This document shows positions 45,872 to 54,268 of a DNA stretch of 64,000 nucleotides, piece after piece. Every line of letters begins with the position of its first letter. Within the stretch, counting starts at the first letter, position 1. The position numbers and the translations under genes were made by a program. The notes beneath the pieces were generated by a model that worked only from the letters and a program-made list of their open reading frames with translations, searched no databases and was not told the DNA's origin. This DNA comes from Streptococcus gallolyticus subsp. gallolyticus DSM 16831 (GTDB taxonomy: Bacteria; Bacillota; Bacilli; Lactobacillales; Streptococcaceae): NCBI RefSeq assembly GCF_002000985.1, contig NZ_CP018822.1, positions 1,196,001 through 1,260,000 of the forward strand, read 5' to 3'.

Positions 45872-47396
45872 CCTCCTTTTCCACTTTTCCGCCAGCCATC
45901 AAAATACCAAGTTCTTGTTTATTGGTTTGGGCAGCGTCTAAGATACCTTGAATTTTACCATCATGAATAACGGCAATACGGTCGGAAACATCAAGGATTT
46001 CATCTAATTCAAAACTAATAACGAGTACAGCTTTTCCTTTATCACGCTCAGCAACAAGACGTTTGCGAATGTATTCAATCGCACCAACGTCTAGTCCACG
46101 TGTTGGTTGGTTAACAATCAACAAATCTGGATTACGATCAATTTCACGAGCGATAACTGCTTTTTGTTGGTTACCACCAGAAAGCGCACCGCCTGCTACC
46201 AATTCACTAGCAGCGCGGACATCAAATTCTGCCATCAACTCACGGGCGTGTTCGTTTAATTTATTATAGTTCATGAAACCGTGTTTACTAAATGGTTCTT
46301 TATAGTATGTTTGAAGAGCGATATTTTCAGCAATTGTCATATCTAGAACCATACCATCACGATGACGATCTTCAGGAACATGACCAACACCTAATTCCGT
46401 AATCTTACGAGGACGTTCATTCGTCATGTCCACGCCTTTAATGATGACGTTACCTGATTCGACCTTACGAAGACCAGTGATTGCTTCAACAAGTTCACTT
46501 TGCCCATTACCATCGATACCAGCAATACCAACAATCTCACCTGCACGGACATCCAGAGAAAGTTCTTTGACCGCAGGAACACCACGATTTTCGTTAACAA
46601 CTAAATCCTTAACGGAAAGAACAACGTCTTTTGGATTAGCAGGAATTTTTTCGGTTTTAAACGAGACAGCACGTCCAACCATCATCTCTGCTAATTCTTC
46701 ACTTGTTGAATCAGCAACTGGTACTGTTTGAATAGATTTTCCGTGACGAATAACTGTGACCCTATCAGCAACGGCACGAATTTCATCCAATTTATGTGTG
46801 ATTAAGATGATTGATTTTCCTTCTTTAACCAAGTTACGCATAATATCAAGTAATTCAGCGATTTCAGAAGGTGTTAAAACAGCTGTTGGTTCGTCAAAGA
46901 TAATGATATCGGCACCGCGATAAAGTGTTTTTAAAATTTCAACACGTTGTTGTGCTCCAACAGTAATATCTGAGATTTTAGCTGACGGATCGACTGCTAA
47001 ACCGTATCTTTCAGATAACTCTTTGATTTCTTCAGTTGCTTTTTTTAGATTAAGAATCCCACCTTTTTTGGTTACCTCGTTACCTAAAATAATATTTTCA
47101 GCCACTGTAAAAGCTTCAACCAACATAAAGTGCTGGTGAACCATTCCGATTCCCATTTTAGTTGATTTTGAAGGTGAATCTAAGTGAGCAACTTCTCCCT
47201 TCACTAAAATTTCACCGCTTGTTGGTTGTAAAAGACCGGCAAGCATATTCATCAAAGTCGATTTTCCGGCACCATTTTCCCCAAGAAGGGCATGGATTTC
47301 ACCTTTTTTGACTTCTAAATTGATATGGTCATTAGCTACAAAATCACCAAATTTTTTAGTAATTTCACGCATTTCAATGACTTTTTCTTGTGTCAT
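45858..47396 (-). CDS. Nucleoside ABC transporter ATPase (two cassettes)
   Basis: 512 residues from the ATG at 47396, with AAAGGAT upstream (17 further in-frame codons are ignored). Cassette 1: GENGAGKST, VGAQQRVE in place of the LSGGQ, and FDEPTAVLTP. Cassette 2: degenerate Walker A GIDGNGQSEL, signature LSGGNQQK and VNQPTRGLD. This asymmetry is normal in the BMP/sugar importer class. RnsB/NupA-type. Confidence 0.92.
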   Translation of the reverse strand: MTQEKVIEMREITKKFGDFVANDHINLEVKKGEIHALLGENGAGKSTLMNMLAGLLQPTSGEILVKGEVAHLDSPSKSTKMGIGMVHQHFMLVEAFTVAENIILGNEVTKKGGILNLKKATEEIKELSERYGLAVDPSAKISDITVGAQQRVEILKTLYRGADIIIFDEPTAVLTPSEIAELLDIMRNLVKEGKSIILITHKLDEIRAVADRVTVIRHGKSIQTVPVADSTSEELAEMMVGRAVSFKTEKIPANPKDVVLSVKDLVVNENRGVPAVKELSLDVRAGEIVGIAGIDGNGQSELVEAITGLRKVESGNVIIKGVDMTNERPRKITELGVGHVPEDRHRDGMVLDMTIAENIALQTYYKEPFSKHGFMNYNKLNEHARELMAEFDVRAASELVAGGALSGGNQQKAVIAREIDRNPDLLIVNQPTRGLDVGAIEYIRKRLVAERDKGKAVLVISFELDEILDVSDRIAVIHDGKIQGILDAAQTNKQELGILMAGGKVEKEDANV

Positions 47397-47512
47397 ATGT
47401 GATCCTTTCAGTCTAATAATTAATAATTTTAGGTCAGTTAAGCCCACTAAATTCTCTAAAAAGAGTTTTTTAACGAACTTAACTGAGGTAAAATTGCTAT
47501 TTTCCTCAGCCC

Positions 47513-47540
47513 TGAAAAAAGGCGACCTATTTGGTCGCTT
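47513..47540 (-). terminator. Intra-operon terminator after bmpA
   Basis: Minus strand GCGACC-AAATA-GGTCGC followed by CTTTTTT. It lies between the binding-protein gene and the ATPase gene, and would give more binding protein than transporter. Confidence 0.8.
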
Positions 47541-47559
47541 CCTTCAAGAATGATGATTT

Positions 47560-48624
47560 TTAATCACTCAAACCATCATCAACAGTGATTTCACCATCGA
47601 TGATTTTTTGTTTGGCAGTTTCAACCGCTTCTTTAATGCTATCAGAAAGGTTGTCTGTGACAACATCAACACCACCGTCTGCAAGACCATATGTTTTTGT
47701 TGTGTTTCCGTTGAATTTTTCACCTTTAAGTTGTTCGTTAGAAATATCCTGAACGACTTGTCCTACTTCTTTAATTGTAGAAGTCAAAACAAAGTTAGAA
47801 TCAACGTTATCAGATGATGTGTAGTCACCTTCTTCTGATTGGTCACGATCGACACCGATTACCCAAACTTTTTGGTCGCTATCAGCTGTTAATTTTTCAT
47901 TGATTTCTTTGGCTTGTGAGAAGACACCTGTACCAGAACCACCTGCGGCATGGTAGATAACATCTGCGCCACCTGCGTACATAGTAGCGGCGATTGTTTT
48001 ACCTTTAGCAGAGTCTGAGTAAGAACCCACGTATTGAACATCAACTTTGATTGAGCTATCAACTGATGCCACACCAGCTTTGAAACCAGCTTCAAAACGT
48101 GTGATTGTATCTGATTCAACACCACCTACAAATCCAACGTGTTTTGTTTTTGTTTGCATAGCAGCTGCGATACCTGCAAGATAAGCACCTTCGTTATCAG
48201 CAAACAAGACACTTTCAACGTTATCTTGATCAGAAACAGTATCGTCAATGATAACATAGTTAACATCTTCGTTTTCTGGGGCAGCTTCTTCAACTGCATC
48301 ATGAAGATTGTAACCAATAGCAAAAATCAAGTTATAACCGTTTGAAACAGCTGAATCAAGGTTAGTTGCATAGTCTGACTCGCTATCTGATTGGAAGTAA
48401 GTGTAGTCAGTATCTTTTGTTAAATCATTTTCTTTACCCCAAGCTTGCAAACCTTCCCAAGCTGATTGGTTAAATGATTTATCATCAACACCACCTGTAT
48501 CTGTTACAATAGCGGCTTTTACGCTAGAATCAGAGCTAGAGCTAGATGAATTTGAACGGCTACAAGCACCAAGTGCTAATGTTGCTACTGCAGCAAGTCC
48601 AAGACCAACAATTTTCTTGTTCAT
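47560..48624 (-). CDS. bmpA: BMP-family nucleoside-binding lipoprotein
   Basis: 354 residues from the ATG at 48624, with TAGGAGGG upstream. Signal peptide with lipobox LGAC (Cys about 21), Ser-rich linker, then a periplasmic-binding-type fold: DTGGVDDKSFNQSAWEGL, GFVGGVESDTITRFEAGF and VIYHAAGGSGTGVF. Extracytoplasmic substrate receptor (RnsA/TmpC/BmpA type) of the importer encoded downstream. Confidence 0.92.
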   Translation of the reverse strand: MNKKIVGLGLAAVATLALGACSRSNSSSSSSDSSVKAAIVTDTGGVDDKSFNQSAWEGLQAWGKENDLTKDTDYTYFQSDSESDYATNLDSAVSNGYNLIFAIGYNLHDAVEEAAPENEDVNYVIIDDTVSDQDNVESVLFADNEGAYLAGIAAAMQTKTKHVGFVGGVESDTITRFEAGFKAGVASVDSSIKVDVQYVGSYSDSAKGKTIAATMYAGGADVIYHAAGGSGTGVFSQAKEINEKLTADSDQKVWVIGVDRDQSEEGDYTSSDNVDSNFVLTSTIKEVGQVVQDISNEQLKGEKFNGNTTKTYGLADGGVDVVTDNLSDSIKEAVETAKQKIIDGEITVDDGLSD

Positions 48625-48824
48625 GAAAATGAACCCTCCTAAAAAACTTATAAGCAACACAGTTGCTAAATATATATCAAGCCAATTGGCTCAATGACAC
48701 TTTTAAGAAGACTTTTTCAAGCCTTATAGACTGTGGTAATAAGCCACTTGACCGTCATCACGACCGTCCACCTTTGCTCTTCTATTTCATAACGTAAAAA
48801 ATATTATTAATGTTATTATTAATG

Positions 48825-49487
48825 TTAGTAACTACTATTAGCAGTTTCACCGTTGACAATTGCTACACCTGCAGAAGTTCCAATTCGTGTTGCCCCTGCT
48901 TTAATAAAAGCTTCAGCATCTGCATATGAGCGTGTGCCGCCTGCGGCTTTCACTCCGATATTTGGTCCAACAGTTTTACGCATCAATGTCACGTCGGCGA
49001 TATTTGCGCCTGCAGTTGAAAAACCAGTTGAAGTTTTAACGTAATCCGCACCTGCTGCAACCGCTAATTGGCAAGCTTTTACTTTTTCGTCGTCTGTCAA
49101 AAGACAAGTTTCAATGATAACTTTTACTAACTTATCACCGCTTGCTTCTACAACAGCGCGAATATCAGCTTCAACAGCGTCATATTGTCCTGATTTTAAT
49201 TGACCGATATTGATAACCATATCGATCTCATCTGCACCGTTAGCAACAGCATCTTTCGTCTCAAAAGCTTTCACACTACTAGTGTTTGCCCCAAGAGGAA
49301 AACCAATAACCGTACAAACATTAACTTCAGTACCTTTTAAAGCCTTAGCGGCATATGATACCCAAGTTGGATTAACACAAACACTAGCAAACTGATGCTC
49401 TACTGCTTCTGCAATCAGCTTATCAATTTGAGTTTGAGTGCTTTCAGGTTTTAATAAAGTATGATCGATATACCTATTAATAGCCAT
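48825..49487 (-). CDS. deoC: Deoxyribose-phosphate aldolase
   Basis: 220 residues. It splits 2-deoxyribose 5-phosphate to acetaldehyde and glyceraldehyde 3-phosphate in nucleoside catabolism. [13 protein letters not shown] start, catalytic Lys pair in VKVIIET and DYVKTSTGF, phosphate site GIGTSAG-like [11 protein letters not shown]. Upstream of bmpA. In other streptococci a cytidine deaminase gene (cdd) usually lies between the two, but only about 200 bp without an ORF remain here. Confidence 0.96.
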   Translation of the reverse strand: MAINRYIDHTLLKPESTQTQIDKLIAEAVEHQFASVCVNPTWVSYAAKALKGTEVNVCTVIGFPLGANTSSVKAFETKDAVANGADEIDMVINIGQLKSGQYDAVEADIRAVVEASGDKLVKVIIETCLLTDDEKVKACQLAVAAGADYVKTSTGFSTAGANIADVTLMRKTVGPNIGVKAAGGTRSYADAEAFIKAGATRIGTSAGVAIVNGETANSSY

Positions 49488-49652
49488 TTTTACTTCCTTC
49501 CGAAAATTCTTTTCAATTGATTAATAATTACACTCTCTCTATTCTACCATTTTTTTTAAAATATGTAAGTACTTTTTGCCGATTTTTTAATAATTAGTAA
49601 AAATGGCAAAAACCGAAAAATTATTAAAACGATTTTATAATTCATTACCTTC

Positions 49653-49679
49653 AAAAAAGCCTTGTTCCAGCAAGGTTTT
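49653..49679 (-). terminator. Hairpin with T-run in the deoC leader
   Basis: Minus strand CCTTG-CTGGAA-CAAGG then CTTTTTT, flanked by A/T pairs. It lies between the predicted deoC promoter (about 49840) and the gene (49487), so it may attenuate or define a short separate RNA of about 180 nt. Confidence 0.6.
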
Positions 49680-49688
49680 TGATTTAAA

Positions 49689-49713
49689 TATGACACTTGT
49701 GTCATATGTCATA
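49689..49713. promoter_or_regulatory. Inverted repeat TATGACAC-TT-GTGTCATA upstream of deoC
   Basis: A perfect 18-bp palindrome at 49689-49706, followed by a further ATGTCATA (49706-49713). It shares TATGACA/TGTCATA half-sites with the element at 49865-49887. Confidence 0.6.
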
Positions 49714-49840
49714 TTCGCTATTTCTGAACTTTTTGAGACAAAATCGCTCCTAAGGGAAGGAATTTACAATATTTGAAAATAATATTTTGACGTTTTGTAA
49801 GCGATTTATATTGCGTTTTTTTATGACTTTTCAAAGCATA

Positions 49841-49887
49841 ATTATACCGCCAAAACTGACTTTTATGTCATATTTATTTTATGACAT
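49841..49887 (-). promoter_or_regulatory. Probable deoC-operon promoter with operator
   Basis: A -10 TATAAT (49841-49846, minus strand). The inverted repeat ATGTCATA-N7-TATGACAT (49865-49887) begins in its -35 region. Together with the element 170 bp downstream this resembles a two-operator repression layout. The 49488-49977 stretch has no other gene I can support. Confidence 0.5.
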
Positions 49888-49923
49888 CTGTCACAATTAT
49901 TGATATTATGGGAAACTATAAAA

Positions 49924-49973
49924 AAATCCTTACTAAACAAGATTTATCATCTCATTTAATAAAGATTTTTTAT
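49924..49973 (-). terminator. Terminator after the methyltransferase gene
   Basis: Minus strand AAATCTTTATTAAA / TTTAGTAAGGATTT (two wobbles) then TTTT, with a 17-nt loop. Confidence 0.75.
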
Positions 49974-49977
49974 TCAA

Positions 49978-50571
49978 TTATTCAGTTTTTGTGCTTCGTA
50001 AAATATAATACCCTTTATCACGCTTTAGGATATCAACATTGCCAAAAATTTCTTCCATTTTAGCTTTAGCACTCGGCGCTCCTTGTTTCTTTTGGATAAC
50101 AATTGTTAAACTACCACCGTCATTAAGATAATTGATACTATCAGCGATAATCGTATGAACAACTTGTTTTCCTGCACGAATCGGAGGATTGCTAATAATG
50201 TAATCAAAAGTGCCAGTTACCTTTTCATAGATATTAGATTGGAAGATATTTGCTGTAACACCGTTTTTTTCAGCGTTTTTTTGCGCCAAATCAATAGCTC
50301 GGTTGTTAATATCAACCATTGTTGCTTGAACACCTTGAACTTTTGCTAAAGAAATACCTAGCGGACCATAACCACAACCTAAATCCAAAAGCGTTTTACC
50401 TTTTTCAAAATCCACCGTATTCAAAAGCACTTGGCTGCCGTAATCAATCATTTTTTTAGAGAAAACACCTGAATCGGTTAAAAATGTGAAGGGTTGCCCC
50501 AAAAGAGTAACCTTCAACTCATGAATATCATGAGCGCTATCAGGATTTTCTGCATAATACATCTTTGTCAT
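49978..50571 (-). CDS. Class I SAM methyltransferase, RsmC/YbxB-like
   Basis: 197 residues. SAM site TLLDLGCGYGPLGISLAKV (about 60), acidic loop ATMVDINNRAIDLA, and the catalytic NPP motif DYIISNPPIRAG, typical of N2-guanine or N6-adenine methyltransferases. RsmC methylates 16S rRNA. The small YbxB-type proteins here have only the catalytic half. Divergent from coaA. Confidence 0.9.
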   Translation of the reverse strand: MTKMYYAENPDSAHDIHELKVTLLGQPFTFLTDSGVFSKKMIDYGSQVLLNTVDFEKGKTLLDLGCGYGPLGISLAKVQGVQATMVDINNRAIDLAQKNAEKNGVTANIFQSNIYEKVTGTFDYIISNPPIRAGKQVVHTIIADSINYLNDGGSLTIVIQKKQGAPSAKAKMEEIFGNVDILKRDKGYYILRSTKTE

Positions 50572-50643
50572 TTTCTACCATTTCCTCCTAGAATGCTTTT
50601 CCATTTTAACATAAATTGTAACGGTTTTCAATTAAGGATTAAA

Positions 50644-50660
50644 GTGCTATAATAGAGCAC
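50644..50660 (+). promoter_or_regulatory. coaA promoter with inverted repeat
   Basis: -35-like TTTTCA, 17 bp, TATAAT (50648-50653). GTGCT-N7-AGCAC (50644-50660) brackets the -10. Confidence 0.5.
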
Positions 50661-50684
50661 ATAACCCTCTGTAAGGAGCTTTGT

Positions 50685-51605
50685 ATGACGAACGAATTTA
50701 TTAATTTTGATAATATTTCTCGAAAAACTTGGCAAGAATTGCACCGCAAAACACAGCCTCTTCTGACTGCTGAAGAATTGGAATCAATTAAAAGTTTGAA
50801 TGACAATATCAACATTCAAGATGTGGTTGAAGTTTATCTTCCTTTGATTAGCTTAATTCAGATTTACAAAAATGCTCAAGAGAATCTTTCATTTTCAAAA
50901 AGTATTTTTCTGAAAAAAGAAGTGAGTAAACGCCCATTTATCATTGGTATTTCGGGATCGGTTGCTGTCGGAAAATCAACGACTAGCCGTCTTTTGCAAC
51001 TTCTCCTATCACGGACTTTCAAAGATAGCAAAGTTGAAATGGTAACGACTGACGGTTTCATTTATCCAAATGATATTTTAATTGAGCGAAATATACTTGA
51101 CCGCAAAGGATTTCCCGAAAGTTATAACATGGAACTTCTGCTAAATTTCCTCGATACCATTAAAAATGGCATGGTCGCCGAGATTCCTGTTTATTCGCAT
51201 GAAATCTATGACATCATTCCTGACCAAAAACAAACGATTGATACCCCTGATTTTCTGATTGTCGAAGGAATCAACGTTTTTCAAAACCAGAAGAATAAAC
51301 GATTGTACATGACAGGGTATTTTGATTTTTCAATTTACATTGACGCAGAAAACGATAATATCGAAAAATGGTATTTGGAACGTTTTGAAAGCTTATTAGA
51401 ATTGGCAAAAGCAGACAAAAACAACTATTATCACCGTTTTGTCGATATGTCACAAAGCGAAGCCTTAGCTTTAGCTAAGAACACTTGGAAAACAATCAAT
51501 TTAGTCAATCTTGAAAAATACATTGAACCAACGCGAAACCGTGCTGAATTGATTTTACACAAGGCTGCAGACCATAAAATTGATAGTATTTATTTGAAAA
51601 AGTAA
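50685..51605 (+). CDS. coaA: Pantothenate kinase (type I)
   Basis: 306 residues. First committed step of CoA synthesis. P-loop [18 protein letters not shown] (about 90), TTDGFIYPN, the [11 protein letters not shown] strand and [14 protein letters not shown] C-terminal region [12 protein letters not shown]. Works with panT and coaBC elsewhere in the window. GTAAGGAG before the ATG. Confidence 0.96.
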   Translation: MTNEFINFDNISRKTWQELHRKTQPLLTAEELESIKSLNDNINIQDVVEVYLPLISLIQIYKNAQENLSFSKSIFLKKEVSKRPFIIGISGSVAVGKSTTSRLLQLLLSRTFKDSKVEMVTTDGFIYPNDILIERNILDRKGFPESYNMELLLNFLDTIKNGMVAEIPVYSHEIYDIIPDQKQTIDTPDFLIVEGINVFQNQKNKRLYMTGYFDFSIYIDAENDNIEKWYLERFESLLELAKADKNNYYHRFVDMSQSEALALAKNTWKTINLVNLEKYIEPTRNRAELILHKAADHKIDSIYLKK

Positions 51606-51633
51606 GTAATTTTTCTGAAAGGGTGATTAAGAC

Positions 51634-51662
51634 TTGCCAAAAGTCAATAATTTCTATATAAT
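51634..51662 (+). promoter_or_regulatory. rpsT promoter
   Basis: TTGCCA (51634-51639), 17 bp, TATAAT (51657-51662), 32 bp before the start codon. Confidence 0.75.
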
Positions 51663-51694
51663 AATGTAGTTAGATTAATTTGGAGGTGAAAACA

Positions 51695-51931
51695 TTGGCA
51701 AATATTAAATCAGCTATCAAACGCGCTGAACTTAACGTTAAACAAAACGAAAAGAACTCAGCACAAAAATCAGCTATGCGTTCTGCTATCAAAGCATTCG
51801 AAGCTAACCCATCTGAAGAGCTTTTCCGCGCTGCTTCTTCTAGCATCGATAAAGCTGAATCAAAAGGGTTGATTCACAAAAACAAAGCTAGCCGCGATAA
51901 AGCACGTCTTGCTGCTAAATTGGCTAACTAA
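51695..51931 (+). CDS. rpsT: 30S ribosomal protein S20
   Basis: 78 residues from a TTG at 51695 (reads [20 protein letters not shown]). The TTG is chosen since GGAGGTG lies 6 nt upstream and the protein then has the family start. An in-frame ATG five codons earlier is inside the ribosome site region. Helical, basic, with RSAIKAFE and the C-terminal [18 protein letters not shown] non-ATG start for S20 is known in other bacteria and can limit synthesis. Confidence 0.95.
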   Translation: MANIKSAIKRAELNVKQNEKNSAQKSAMRSAIKAFEANPSEELFRAASSSIDKAESKGLIHKNKASRDKARLAAKLAN

Positions 51932-51940
51932 TATCCAATG

Positions 51941-51963
51941 AAAACTCCAAATGGAGTTTTTTC
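51941..51963 (+). terminator. Terminator after rpsT
   Basis: AAAACTCC-AAAT-GGAGTTTT then TT, 9 bp after the stop. Confidence 0.85.
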
Positions 51964-52027
51964 TTTTACAAAAATAGTTTTTCTAGCAATTAAAGTTTAC
52001 AATTGCCAAAGAAAAACGAATATAAGC

Positions 52028-52064
52028 AAAAAGGAAGCTGAGAATTTATCAGCTCCCTTTATTT
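52028..52064 (-). terminator. Terminator after ciaH
   Basis: Minus strand AAAGGGAGCTGA / TCAGCTTCCTTT (one wobble), then TTG. Directly after the ciaH stop. Confidence 0.8.
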
Positions 52065-52066
52065 TA

Positions 52067-53407
52067 TTAATGACGATTAAAACGAACTTCAAAAATAGTT
52101 CCTTTTGGTTGGTTGTCTTTGACTTGAATATCGCCTTTTAAAACGTCAACAATTTGCTTAGCAAGTGACAATCCTAGACCAAAACCACCTTTTTGACGTG
52201 TCCGTGCTTTATCCACACGATAAAAACGGTCAAAAATCTTAACTTTATCAGCGTCGCTAATCCCTGGGCCGTTATCAGCAACTGTCAGAATTGTTTGTTT
52301 GTCTGTTGTTTTAACGGTAAATTCAATGACACCATCATCGTCGGTGTATTTTATGGCATTATCAAATAAGATAGTCATCAGTTGTTTTAACAATGTACGA
52401 TCTGATTTGATTGGTCGCTCTGCCAAATTATGTCCGACAAATGTCTTGCCATTTTCTTCAGCAATCATATCGTAATTTTCAAAGATTTCATTGAAAGTCG
52501 TTGGTTGAATATCCTCCAACTCAACTTTCAAACCATCGTCACGACGTGCCAAATTCAGCAGATTTGTGGTCAAAATTCGCATATTTCGAACTTCGTCTAG
52601 ACTGGCGGCAATACTTTCACTATTATCCAAAATTGTAGCATCAGGTCGCCTAAAGAGACTTTCTAAACGATTCTGCAAAACAGCAAGCGGTGTACGCAAC
52701 TCATGACTAGCGTTTTCGACAAAGGATTTTTGTTTTTCATAGCTTTCCATAATTGGTTTTCTTGTCCAATTGGCAAGATAAACACTTGCTACGACCGAAA
52801 TAATCCAGAAAATAACCATAACAGTGATCGTAATTGTTACATATCGTTCGCTAGCTTCATCTAACTGACGAACGCTAACAAGGAAAGTAGCATATTTTAT
52901 ACTAGGATACTCGCTACTACTCACTTTTACAGTCAGCACATGGTATTTCTCGGTTTGACCAAAAATGGTCGTAATCTTCTGTTCTTTGATTTCGCCGACA
53001 CTATCTTCATCAAAAGTTGTCGATAACGTTCCAAATTGAACAAAAGCATCCAAAGCATTTAAGATTTTACCGTCTTCATCATAAAGAAGAACGCTAACGT
53101 TACTTAGACCAACTCCGCCAGTACTAGGTTTCGCTTTCCCAGAACTACTTGTTCCTCCTGAAAAAGTGTCCGTAGAAGAATCATCCGATTGCAAAGTATC
53201 GCTACGTTCCATAGTTCGCACGACATAATCATTGGCATTGTCTGCTGCATTTTGCAAACTCGTATCAACAGAGGAATAAAGACCATAGCGCATAATCTGC
53301 AAAATGATAACTGTCATGATGACAAAAATTCCCGTAAAGACAGCAAAGAAATGGAAGAAATGTGAAAATGTCCCTGACGATAATTTTTTCTGTAATTTAT
53401 TCAGCAT
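52067..53407 (-). CDS. ciaH: Sensor histidine kinase CiaH
   Basis: 446 residues. Helix 1 (about 22-40), extracytoplasmic domain (41-190) with a Ser/Gly-rich stretch ([15 protein letters not shown]), helix 2 (about 195-215), then H-box [19 protein letters not shown]-box [13 protein letters not shown] and G-boxes VADNGPGI and [11 protein letters not shown]. It acts with CiaR in cell-envelope stress and competence control. The start overlaps ciaR by 11 bp. Confidence 0.92.
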   Translation of the reverse strand: MLNKLQKKLSSGTFSHFFHFFAVFTGIFVIMTVIILQIMRYGLYSSVDTSLQNAADNANDYVVRTMERSDTLQSDDSSTDTFSGGTSSSGKAKPSTGGVGLSNVSVLLYDEDGKILNALDAFVQFGTLSTTFDEDSVGEIKEQKITTIFGQTEKYHVLTVKVSSSEYPSIKYATFLVSVRQLDEASERYVTITITVMVIFWIISVVASVYLANWTRKPIMESYEKQKSFVENASHELRTPLAVLQNRLESLFRRPDATILDNSESIAASLDEVRNMRILTTNLLNLARRDDGLKVELEDIQPTTFNEIFENYDMIAEENGKTFVGHNLAERPIKSDRTLLKQLMTILFDNAIKYTDDDGVIEFTVKTTDKQTILTVADNGPGISDADKVKIFDRFYRVDKARTRQKGGFGLGLSLAKQIVDVLKGDIQVKDNQPKGTIFEVRFNRH

Positions 53408-54071
53408 TTTTCAGAATATAACCTACACTCCGTAGGGTTTGAAGATTTTTGGCAAAGGTAGTGCCTTTGAGTTTTTTTCGAATTTTTGAAACGTAAACTT
53501 CAACAACCGAAATCGTTGTATCACTATCAAAGCCCCAAATACGGTCAAAAATTTGTGATTTTGGTAAAATAACATTTTGATTTTGTAAGAAATAAACCAA
53601 CAAATCAAATTCTTTACCAAGCAGCTCGACTTCTTTACCGTTAGCTATTGTTGTATTGGTAGAAGTGTCAACGGTTAATTCTTCATAAGATAAGGTATTG
53701 TCGTTGTATTTACCCGAACGTTTTAAAAGAGCTTGAATACGCATTTTTAGCTCTTCAAGGTAAAATGGTTTAGTAAGGTAATCATCTGCTCCCAACTCGA
53801 AACCATGTCCCTTATCATCAAGGCTTTCTTTGGCAGTCATAATAAGTACTGGTGTTGACACACCTTTTTCTCGTAACTCTTTAAGCACTTGGAAACCATC
53901 TTTTTCAGGTAACATCAAGTCAAGCAAAATAAGGTCATATACGCCACTTTCAGCTTCGTACAAACCTTCTTCGCCGTCAAATACCTGCATAACATCTGCA
54001 AAATCATCTAAAAAATCAAAAATGGAATTAGATAGACTCAAATCATCTTCTACTAATAATATCTTAATCAT
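53397..54071 (-). CDS. ciaR: Response regulator CiaR
   Basis: 224 residues, OmpR family. [15 protein letters not shown] start, phospho-Asp in [13 protein letters not shown], Lys in [11 protein letters not shown], and winged-helix end [13 protein letters not shown]. Identity rests on the ciaR-like sequence and on the pepN-ciaR-ciaH order of streptococci. CiaR binds TTTAAG-N5-TTTAAG repeats. A degenerate copy lies upstream. Confidence 0.93.
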   Translation of the reverse strand: MIKILLVEDDLSLSNSIFDFLDDFADVMQVFDGEEGLYEAESGVYDLILLDLMLPEKDGFQVLKELREKGVSTPVLIMTAKESLDDKGHGFELGADDYLTKPFYLEELKMRIQALLKRSGKYNDNTLSYEELTVDTSTNTTIANGKEVELLGKEFDLLVYFLQNQNVILPKSQIFDRIWGFDSDTTISVVEVYVSKIRKKLKGTTFAKNLQTLRSVGYILKNAE

Positions 54072-54188
54072 ACATATACTCCTTGCATTTATATTATTAT
54101 ATCATGACTTACTACTTTGGTCTAAGTTTTTACAACAAATTTCTTAATTTTCGTAGTAATTTCCTGATAAAAAGCATATCTGACTGAG

Positions 54189-54205
54189 CTTAAGATTATC
54201 TAAAA
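54189..54205 (-). promoter_or_regulatory. Possible CiaR direct repeat upstream of ciaR
   Basis: Minus strand TTTTAG-ATAAT-CTTAAG, 10 of 12 to TTTAAG-N5-TTTAAG, about 118 bp upstream of the ciaR start. It may serve autoregulation. The match is imperfect. Confidence 0.35.
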
Positions 54206-54235
54206 TAGTAACGGTTACAATTACTAGTATTGAAA

Positions 54236-54264
54236 AAACGTCTGAAAAAAATCTCAGACGTTTT
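54236..54264. terminator. Terminator after pepN
   Basis: AACGTCTGA / TCAGACGTT, 9-bp stem, T-rich on both sides. Confidence 0.85.
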
Positions 54265-54268
54265 ATTT

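Noticed and set aside
48754-48765. GTCATCACGACC shared with the mbrB-mbrC hairpin at 1880-1891
   Set aside because: A single 12-base match without the surrounding stem. No other shared context.
48661-48824. Possible cdd remnant between deoC and bmpA
   Set aside because: Translation on the minus strand gave no convincing cytidine deaminase motif, so I do not call a pseudogene.
50875-51061. Antisense frame within coaA
   Set aside because: Shadow of coaA. No supporting signals.
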